The position numbers and the translations under genes are program-made. Shown here piece by piece: positions 14,778 to 19,800 of a stretch of 19,800 bases of DNA (position 1 is its first letter; the number at the start of each line of letters is the position of its first letter). The notes under the pieces are model-generated. The model was not told where the DNA came from, did no database searches, and saw only the letters and a program-made list of their open reading frames with translations. The stretch is from Lachnospiraceae bacterium (GTDB lineage: Bacteria > Bacillota > Clostridia > Lachnospirales > Lachnospiraceae): positions 30,091 to 49,890 of the forward strand of contig VSNH01000009.1 in the NCBI GenBank assembly GCA_009774215.1. Reading direction: 5' to 3'.

Positions 14778-15242
14778 ATGGCAGCGATCGGCTTTGCGGC
14801 TCTGGCATTCGGAATTTTCGTGCTGGATCTGCTTATGAAAAATTATATTGAAAAGAGTCTGAAGGAGGGGGAAGAGAAACCCTTCTGCAAGGGAAGACTT
14901 TTAATCAGAAAATATCACAACAGAGGCGCCTTTCTGGATGTGGGGGAAAAGAGGCAGGGGCTTGTGACCATGCTTTCCCTCGGATTAACCTTGTTTATGA
15001 CGGTGGTTTTTCTCGCAACATTCAGTATTCGCGGGAACTCTACCCTTAAGGCAGGGTTGGCTCTTTTGCTGGGCGGCGCCTACAGCAATACCTACGACCG
15101 CCTGACGAGGAAATACGTGGTGGATTACGTCAGCTTTCCCGTGAAAAGCAAGCGGTTTCGTAGGATTGTGTTCAATGTATCTGACTTCTGCATCATGATC
15201 GGGGCGCTGCTTCTGGCGCTGGGGGAAGCAAGACGGAAGTGA
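14778..15242 (+). CDS. Divergent LspA-like signal peptidase II
   Basis: Polytopic membrane aspartyl protease homologue; LspA cuts the signal peptide from lipidated prolipoproteins. 154 residues with about four hydrophobic segments (about 1-20, 62-82, 90-104, 130-148). Family motifs: NRGAF (48-52, usual NxGAF), GGAYSNTYDR (99-108, usual GGxxGNxxDR), VVDY with Asp116 and FNVSDF with Asp136, the two catalytic aspartates. SN replaces the usual GN, and the basic stretch KSKRFRR replaces the usual short loop. AGGAGG (14766-14771) is 6 nt before ATG. The gene follows two lipoprotein genes in the same probable operon, which suggests a dedicated processing role. A main lspA is presumably elsewhere. 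Confidence 0.8.
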   Translation: MAAIGFAALAFGIFVLDLLMKNYIEKSLKEGEEKPFCKGRLLIRKYHNRGAFLDVGEKRQGLVTMLSLGLTLFMTVVFLATFSIRGNSTLKAGLALLLGGAYSNTYDRLTRKYVVDYVSFPVKSKRFRRIVFNVSDFCIMIGALLLALGEARRK

Positions 15243-15300
15243 GGAGGCGCAGGGCGCATATTGTGCCAACTGTGGAGCTTCCTATGCGGGTCTGCGCAAT

Positions 15301-15381
15301 CGAGTAGGGAAGATTTTTCTTCCCCTACTCGCGCGCCGGGCACCCGTCAGCGTATGCTGACAATCTTCCTCTGGGTGCCCG
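15301..15381. repeat. Two adjacent strong hairpins after the lspA-like gene
   Basis: First: CGAGTAGGG (15301-15309) with CCCTACTCG (15323-15331). Second: CGGGCACCC (15337-15345) with GGGTGCCCG (15373-15381), containing an inner perfect stem GTCAGC (15346-15351) and GCTGAC (15356-15361). The inner GTCAGC/GCTGAC is the same core seen in the dispersed folded repeats, so this may be a decayed or variant relative. It lies between convergent genes, just left of the bidirectional terminator. Confidence 0.6.
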
Positions 15382-15386
15382 AGTGC

Positions 15387-15424
15387 AAAAAAAAAGCCGG
15401 GAAGATGAATTTCCGGCTTTTTTT
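15387..15424. terminator. Bidirectional terminator between lspA-like gene and carbamate kinase
   Basis: A run of nine A, then GCCGG (15396-15400), a short loop, CCGGC (15413-15417) and seven T. An A-run on one side and a T-run on the other give a functional U-tract in either direction, serving the convergent genes on both sides. Confidence 0.9.
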
Positions 15425-15439
15425 ATGGTACTGCTTTGT

Positions 15440-16375
15440 TCAGGCGGTGATGACCGTGCCGCTCTTGTCTTTCAGGGCATCCTTTACATTCTTGAGGGAG
15501 GTGATTAACACTTTTCCGCGCGGATTTTCTTCCAGATAAGCGATGGCGGCCTCGATTTTTGGCAGCATGGTTCCCTCCTCAAACTGGCCTTCTTCGCACA
15601 GCGCCTTCGCCTGCGCGGCGGTGAGGGAGGAGATGGCCTGTTGATCCGGCTGCCCGAAATTGCGGTACACGCAGGGCACGCCCGTCAGGATAATCAGTTC
15701 GTCAACCAGAAGGCTCTCTGCCAGCCTTCCGGCCACGGCATCCTTTTCAATCACGGCAGATGCGCCTTTCAGGACATGGTTCTGTTCAATCACGGGTATC
15801 CCGCCGCCGCCGCAGGCGATTACGACCTGGTCAGCATCAGCCAGCGTGCGGATGGCATCGATTTCCACGATATCTATGGGACGGGGAGCCGCAACCACAC
15901 GGCGGAAGCCCTTGCCCGGCTCCTCTTTCACATAATTTCCTTTTTTGATTTCCGTTTCCGCGTCCTCCGCGGACATATAGCGGCCGATCACCTTGGTGGG
16001 GGCGTAGAAAGCTTCGTCGTAAGGGTCTACGGTCACCTGGGTCAGAACGGTGCTGACGGTCTTCACGATGCCGCGCCCCAGAAGCTCAGCGCGGAGCGCG
16101 TTCTGTATGTCGTATCCCACATAGCCTTGGCTCATGGCGGAGCACACGCACATGGGAGCGGGGGTGTAGTCGATGTAAACCCGCCGCAGCTCTGTCATGG
16201 CCTTGTGGATCATGCTGACCTGAGGGCCGTTTGAGTGAGTGATGGTGAGCTGATAATCGGCCTCCACCAGATCCGCAAGAGCTTTGGCGGTCATCTTAAC
16301 CGCGTCCCACTGTTCTAACGTTGTATAGCCGAGCGCCTCATGGCCGAGAGAGACGACCGCCTTCTTTTTGCTCAT
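15440..16375 (-). CDS. Carbamate kinase, divergent GHEALG subfamily
   Basis: Amino-acid-kinase fold enzyme, 311 residues, expected to use carbamoyl phosphate plus ADP to make ATP and carbamate. Family signatures: HSNGPQVS (usual HGNGPQVG), PTKVIGRYMS, ACGGGGIPV, AVIEKDAVAGRLAE (usual IDKDLAxxLLA), and GTMLPKIEA (usual GSMGPKV). The first phosphate loop, usually ALGGNAL, reads SLGHEALG, so Gly-Asn is changed to His-Glu. The overall fold and most motifs are intact, and I recall clostridial relatives with GH-ALG, so this is probably a real subfamily rather than decay; substrate may differ. No arginine deiminase or ornithine carbamoyltransferase lies beside it. Start ATG at 16375 with AAAGGA about 14 nt upstream. 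I withhold arcC because of the divergence. Confidence 0.85.
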   Translation of the reverse strand: MSKKKAVVSLGHEALGYTTLEQWDAVKMTAKALADLVEADYQLTITHSNGPQVSMIHKAMTELRRVYIDYTPAPMCVCSAMSQGYVGYDIQNALRAELLGRGIVKTVSTVLTQVTVDPYDEAFYAPTKVIGRYMSAEDAETEIKKGNYVKEEPGKGFRRVVAAPRPIDIVEIDAIRTLADADQVVIACGGGGIPVIEQNHVLKGASAVIEKDAVAGRLAESLLVDELIILTGVPCVYRNFGQPDQQAISSLTAAQAKALCEEGQFEEGTMLPKIEAAIAYLEENPRGKVLITSLKNVKDALKDKSGTVITA

Positions 16376-16410
16376 ATGATTTCACACTGATCCTTTCAAA
16401 CGTATATTTT

Positions 16411-16552
16411 TGTAACAGTTCAGCCTTATGCTATTCCGCGAGTGAAATCGCTCTCTATGCGATTTTGCGAGTTGTGCAAGCGCCAAAATGCGACTTTGGA
16501 GCATTTTGTGTGCATCAAACGTGACAGTGAAGCCGAAGGCTGAACTGTTACA
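16411..16552. repeat. Large palindromic element with 17-bp perfect terminal arms
   Basis: TGTAACAGTTCAGCCTT (16411-16427) is the exact complement of AAGGCTGAACTGTTACA (16536-16552). Inside are further paired blocks, AAATCGC/GCGATTT and AAAATGC/GCATTTT. It encodes no credible protein. The 142-bp size, perfect ends and internal hairpins suit a small non-autonomous mobile element or structured repeat; no clear target duplication is seen. It sits in the leader between the carbamate kinase and its likely promoter. Confidence 0.8.
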
Positions 16553-16694
16553 TATTTTCGGGTATGATTTGGCCCGTACACTGCAAGTATATCAAAATGG
16601 CGTGTCTTTGTATACAATGGTTTTGCGAAAAAGCTTATGTAAACTTATCTGAACAGTGAAGGGAGTATGTCTGAATCTTGCAAGTTGTCTGATT

Positions 16695-16723
16695 TTATAA
16701 TAAAATCCGGTGACATTAGTCAA
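16695..16723 (-). promoter_or_regulatory. Candidate promoter for the carbamate kinase gene
   Basis: On the minus strand, TTGACT (16718-16723), a 17-bp spacer and TTATAA (16695-16700), or TATAAA with 18 bp. Moderate match in an AT-rich region, pointing toward the carbamate kinase. If it is used, the transcript leader contains the whole palindromic element. Confidence 0.35.
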
Positions 16724-16819
16724 AAAATGTTGTCAATATTATGTAAATCAAATATGCATATTAGACAAATGTATAGGTAGAATTTTGTATACATTTATGC
16801 AACATACACAAGAAATGGT

Positions 16820-16848
16820 TTGACATTATATAGGGCGGGCAGTATAAT
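16820..16848 (+). promoter_or_regulatory. Perfect-consensus sigma-A promoter of the GGDEF/EAL gene
   Basis: TTGACA (16820-16825), exactly 17 bp, TATAAT (16843-16848): a full consensus at both hexamers. Transcription would start about 16855, just before the AGGAGGTGA ribosome site at 16878. The two GTATAC palindromes at 16608-16617 and 16785-16794 lie upstream and could be operators. Confidence 0.9.
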
Positions 16849-16882
16849 GAAAGAATAAAAATGTAAATAAGCGGGGAAGGAG

Positions 16883-18616
16883 GTGAAACCGGCGTCACGT
16901 TTGGTTTTGGATTGCGCCGGTACGAAGATGAAATATCTGAGTGCATTGCAGGGGATGACGTTGGAACAGATTCGGTCTGTCATTGAAATTATGCAGCAAT
17001 CTTCTGATGCCTATCTGTTTATTTTGGATTTGACTGCGGATACATATATGCTGTCGGAGAAGGCGACGAAGCGGTTTCCCTTCCACTCGATCGTGATTGA
17101 AAACTGTACGGAGACGCTGAAAAGCGTAGTATATACTTCCGATTATGAGATGGTAGCTGCGGATCTGGAGAAGTGCCGCTCGGGGGAGAAGGACAGCCAC
17201 GAGCTGGAATACCGCTGGCTGGATCGCATGAACCGGGTGGTTTGGATCAGCTGCAAGGGTACGGTAGTGTCGGGCGCAGAGGGGCACAGGCTCCTGATCG
17301 GCGCTGTCAGCGAGCTGGGGACGAAGGCGAAGGCCGACAATATTACGGGACTTCGCAGGGAGGCGAGATTCCGGCTGAATATGGAATCCACGCTTCGGGA
17401 TCACCCGGAATCTGTCCGTTATCTGATGCGTATCGGCATTGACAATTTTAAGGAGATCAATGAAAAAGAGGGCGTGGAAGCAGGCGACGAAGTATTGCGC
17501 GAACTGGCGGACTGCATGATAAAGACAGTGGATGAGAGCGTGGATATTTATCGTCTGGTGGCCGATGAATTTATGATCGTGGACACGGGAAAGGGCAGAA
17601 AGAGGGAGCCGCGCGCCGTCTACAGACAGATTCAGGAGACCATAGCCGCTATGGCCAGAAATAAGGAATACAGTCGATTTTATACCGTGTCTGCGGGCGT
17701 GCTGGAGGAGGATTTCGCTGGCAGAACCGTAGAGGAGCTTATGCGATTTACGGAGTTTGCTTTAAATGAGGCGAAACGCAACGGTAGAAACCAGATGATC
17801 ATGTTTGACAGGGCGGCCTATGAGGTTTATCTGGAACGGCTTGATATCCGCAAGTCTTTGCGACAGGATGTCAGCCATGATTTCCGTGGATTTGAGGTGT
17901 ATTACCAGCCGATTGTCTCGGCTGAGGATTACAGGCTGATCGGCGCGGAGGCGCTGCTGCGCTGGAAAAACGAGAAATTCGGCAGTGTGTCGCCTGCGCT
18001 CTTTATCCCGATTTTGGAGGAGAGTGGTCTGATTATCCCGGTAGGGCAGTATGTTCTCTGGGAGGCTGCGAAAATCTGCAAGAAATGGAAGCAGTATATA
18101 CCGGAGTTTCATGTCAACGTGAATTTATCTTATGTGCAGCTCTATAAGAGCGATATGATGCGGGATGTGGAGCGCTGCATTCAGGAAGTGGGAATCGATC
18201 CGGAAAGTTTGGTTCTGGAGCTGACGGAGAGCGGCTATATCGAGACGAATGACAGGATCAAGGAACTGTTTAAGGATCTGAAATCGAGAAATATTGATCT
18301 GGCGCTGGATGATTTCGGCACAGGCTATTCGAATATGCGATATTTGAAGGAGATTGACGCCAAGACCGTGAAGATAGACAGAACTTTTGTGGTACAGGCG
18401 CTCAGAAATGAATATGATTTTAATATCATCAGTCACATCATAGATATGGTGCATAGTCTGGGATCAGCGGTTTGCATGGAGGGCATAGAGGAGAAAGAAG
18501 AGCTTTCTAAAATGATGGCTACTAAGCCGGATATGATACAGGGCTATTATTTCGGAAAACCCACTCCGGCAGGGCAGTTTGAGAAGGATTATTTGCAGGC
18601 TACAGGTTCTCTCTGA
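16883..18616 (+). CDS. PAS-like / degenerate GGDEF / EAL c-di-GMP phosphodiesterase
   Basis: Probable cytoplasmic c-di-GMP hydrolase of up to 577 residues, no membrane segments. An N-terminal PAS-like domain (about 30-145) is followed by a GGDEF domain (about 150-310) whose active site reads VADEF (226-230), so cyclase activity is unlikely though GTP binding may remain. The EAL domain (about 325-570) keeps all key residues: Glu356 in EALLRW, Asn414 in NLSYVQL, Glu446 in ELTES, Asp476-Asp477 in LDDFGTG, Lys497 in VKIDR, Glu533 in EGIEE, Gln553 in IQGYYFGKP. A working phosphodiesterase regulated by the front domains is inferred. Start is uncertain: AGGAGGTGA (16878-16886) overlaps the in-frame GTG 16883; TTG 16901 and ATG 16928 are alternatives. 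Driven by a consensus promoter. Its last 17 bp overlap the convergent LacI-family gene. Confidence 0.93.
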   Translation: MKPASRLVLDCAGTKMKYLSALQGMTLEQIRSVIEIMQQSSDAYLFILDLTADTYMLSEKATKRFPFHSIVIENCTETLKSVVYTSDYEMVAADLEKCRSGEKDSHELEYRWLDRMNRVVWISCKGTVVSGAEGHRLLIGAVSELGTKAKADNITGLRREARFRLNMESTLRDHPESVRYLMRIGIDNFKEINEKEGVEAGDEVLRELADCMIKTVDESVDIYRLVADEFMIVDTGKGRKREPRAVYRQIQETIAAMARNKEYSRFYTVSAGVLEEDFAGRTVEELMRFTEFALNEAKRNGRNQMIMFDRAAYEVYLERLDIRKSLRQDVSHDFRGFEVYYQPIVSAEDYRLIGAEALLRWKNEKFGSVSPALFIPILEESGLIIPVGQYVLWEAAKICKKWKQYIPEFHVNVNLSYVQLYKSDMMRDVERCIQEVGIDPESLVLELTESGYIETNDRIKELFKDLKSRNIDLALDDFGTGYSNMRYLKEIDAKTVKIDRTFVVQALRNEYDFNIISHIIDMVHSLGSAVCMEGIEEKEELSKMMATKPDMIQGYYFGKPTPAGQFEKDYLQATGSL

Positions 18617-19616
18617 TCCGTATGTCCACGTCCACATAATTGTTTTTTGAGACGGGCATTTCTCCTGCTGCCAGATAGGCGAACAGGATGGCGAGGGAAA
18701 GGGATCCCTGTTGAAAGGGCTGTTGGCAGATGGTGGCTGCGATCAGTCCTTTTTCCATATATGCCCGGGTAGTGGGAACCAGATCGTTGGTTATGACAGT
18801 TGTGTCGTTTGCCCGTGCAGCGGCCTCAATGGCACGACAGCCGCCGTTTACACCGCCTGCGGTAAAATAAAAAGCGTTGATTTCGGGGTGGGTCGAAAGA
18901 AGCTTTTTTGTCAGTTCGAAGCTCATCCGGTCGTCGTCGTTATTATTGACGGTGTCCACGATGCGGATATTCGGGTGTGGCGCAATGATATGCGCGAATC
19001 CGGCAATGCGTTCGGTATGGCATAGGATATCCCGCGAGCCGGAGACGATGCCGACGCGCACTTCTCCCTTTGTCATCAGGCGCATCAGGCCCCCGGCGGC
19101 CTCCCCGGAACGGTAGAAGTTACTGCCGACGTAGGCCAGGCGGCCGGCGTTTTCGATATCGGTATTTAAGGTCACCACGGGAATCCCCTGTCTGTTTAGA
19201 ACGTCGATTTTTTCGCGCACGGCGCTGTCGTTGTAGGGGGAGATGGCAAGGCCGTTTATGCCTTCTGAGAGCAGCCCGTCTATGGCGTCGAGCTGCTGCT
19301 GTAAGCTGTACTCCGTCTGCCTGATGAGAACGCTGCAGTTGTAACCGGCAAGCTCCTGCGCCTTTTCGTTCACGCCGGCAAGCACGTCGTCAAAGAAGGG
19401 GTTGCCCACGCCCAGCAGTATAACGCCCAGCTTCAGATTCTTTTTCTGGGCGGCGAGAACGATACCCGCCTTGTTCGGCTTGTAGTCGAGGGCGCGGACG
19501 ATCTTCATGATTTTTTCTTCTGTCTGGGGATTGACGTCGCCGCGGTGGTTCAAAACGCGGTCTACCGTCCCCCGGGATACGCCGGCGAGAGCGGCGATTT
19601 CCTTAATCGTTGCCAT
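18600..19616 (-). CDS. LacI-family transcriptional regulator
   Basis: DNA-binding repressor with a periplasmic-binding-protein-like sugar sensor. From ATG 19616 it has 338 residues, the usual length. The N terminus holds the LacI helix-turn-helix (TIKEIAALAGVSRGTVDRVLN) and hinge helix region ending YKPNKAG. The effector domain starts LKLGVILLGVGNPFFDDV and ends with the QPFQQG segment typical of the family. Start choice: AAAGGA lies about 9 nt before ATG 19616, and MAT begins at the helix-turn-helix; an upstream in-frame ATG at 19640 would add eight residues. The ligand cannot be read; targets may be divergently placed beyond the window's right edge. No sugar operon is present inside the window. 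Folded repeat copy 3 lies 32 nt upstream of its start. Confidence 0.93.
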   Translation of the reverse strand: MATIKEIAALAGVSRGTVDRVLNHRGDVNPQTEEKIMKIVRALDYKPNKAGIVLAAQKKNLKLGVILLGVGNPFFDDVLAGVNEKAQELAGYNCSVLIRQTEYSLQQQLDAIDGLLSEGINGLAISPYNDSAVREKIDVLNRQGIPVVTLNTDIENAGRLAYVGSNFYRSGEAAGGLMRLMTKGEVRVGIVSGSRDILCHTERIAGFAHIIAPHPNIRIVDTVNNNDDDRMSFELTKKLLSTHPEINAFYFTAGGVNGGCRAIEAAARANDTTVITNDLVPTTRAYMEKGLIAATICQQPFQQGSLSLAILFAYLAAGEMPVSKNNYVDVDIRIRENL

Positions 19617-19648
19617 GGCGGGATTCCTTTTTGGGTTCATGCTAACAG

Positions 19649-19762
19649 TGCGGAGAATACCGTATTTCAGGCATCTCTTGCGCGAGACTTAGTGCTTCCA
19701 AGTCAGCTTTGCTGACTTGGCGATGCAGCCTTTGCTGCTGAGCTTTAGAAGTACTTCTCGCG
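19649..19762 (-). repeat. Folded dispersed repeat, copy 3 (reversed)
   Basis: Read on the minus strand it repeats copies 1 and 2. Outer arms CGCGAGA (19681-19687) and TCTCGCG (19756-19762) pair; AGTGCTTC (19691-19698) pairs with GAAGTACT across a wobble. The inner hairpin has arms CCAAGTCAGC (19698-19707) and GCTGACTTGG (19711-19720). The middle stem is GCAGC (19725-19729) with GCTGC (19734-19738). The end hairpin lies at 19651-19677 and ends, on the minus strand, in TTCTCCGCA as in copy 2. It is in the sense orientation to the LacI-family gene. Confidence 0.85.
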
Positions 19763-19767
19763 TTTTT

Positions 19768-19786
19768 CACTTTAGCATATCAAGTG
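19768..19786. promoter_or_regulatory. Short inverted repeat upstream of the LacI-family gene
   Basis: CACTT (19768-19772) and AAGTG (19782-19786) form a 5-bp inverted repeat around a 9-bp AT-rich centre. It could be an operator for the adjacent LacI-family protein, but LacI operators are usually longer and more symmetric, so this is weak. Confidence 0.2.
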
Positions 19787-19800
19787 GAAATAGACAATGC

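Noticed and set aside
15196..15360. Open frame reading YCANCGAS after the lspA-like gene, resembling a zinc-ribbon start
   Set aside because: No start codon with a ribosome site in that frame, the reading frame overlaps the end of the lspA-like gene, and the rest runs through hairpins; most likely chance.
15261..15539. 92-residue open frame starting TTG across the terminator
   Set aside because: It spans two hairpins and the bidirectional terminator and enters the carbamate kinase antisense; composition is not protein-like.
15641..16234. 197-residue plus-strand open frame opposite carbamate kinase
   Set aside because: Shadow of the carbamate kinase gene; rich in His, Gly and Asp without a domain, and no ribosome site.
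16411..16552. Promoter or attenuator rather than a repeat element
   Set aside because: No T-run follows either arm on either strand and no promoter hexamers lie inside; the long perfect ends suit a palindromic element better.

Overview
The window looks like chromosome from a Clostridia-class Firmicute, most likely a Lachnospiraceae-type gut anaerobe. This is inferred from strong AGGAGG-type ribosome binding sites, sigma-A promoters, a Bacillus/Clostridium-type LexA box, Gram-positive lipoprotein signals, many GTG starts, and the gene set. I cannot assign a species. There are no rRNAs, tRNAs, CRISPR arrays or transposase genes.

Layout: 1-30 is the tail of an upstream gene. 49-978 is a family 2 glycosyltransferase. 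1129-2958 is glmS, which supplies glucosamine-6-phosphate for the cell envelope. 3201-4766 is a membrane-anchored HtrA protease behind a promoter that carries tandem 11-bp repeats. 5048-6535 is a divergent ClpX. 6697-8403 is a subtilisin-family protein whose active-site serine is a cysteine. 8532-10768 is a LexA-controlled SOS operon: a small unknown protein, a Y-family polymerase, and an SRAP/YedK abasic-site protein. 10917-15242 is a probable envelope operon: a BMP-type lipoprotein, a second lipoprotein with a DUF5722/GH-A-like barrel, a family 2 glycosyltransferase, and a divergent LspA. It ends at a bidirectional terminator facing a divergent carbamate kinase (minus strand, 15440-16375). 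A 507-bp intergenic region with a large palindromic element and a consensus promoter precedes a PAS/degenerate-GGDEF/EAL protein (16883-18616). This gene overlaps tail to tail with a LacI-family regulator (18600-19616, minus).

The most unusual structural signal is a dispersed, strongly folded repeat of about 115-130 bp present three times (973-1102, 2958-3074, and 19649-19762 reversed). The AGTACTTC and CAAGTCAGC/GCTGACTT core is conserved. The outer and middle stems change sequence between copies but stay paired, which is compensatory change. Every copy lies in the sense orientation upstream of the next gene, and two begin inside the stop codon of the preceding gene.

The most unusual protein signals are the thiol-subtilisin, the ClpX with IGY where the ClpP-docking IGF loop should be, and the lipoprotein/GH-like/LspA-like cassette.
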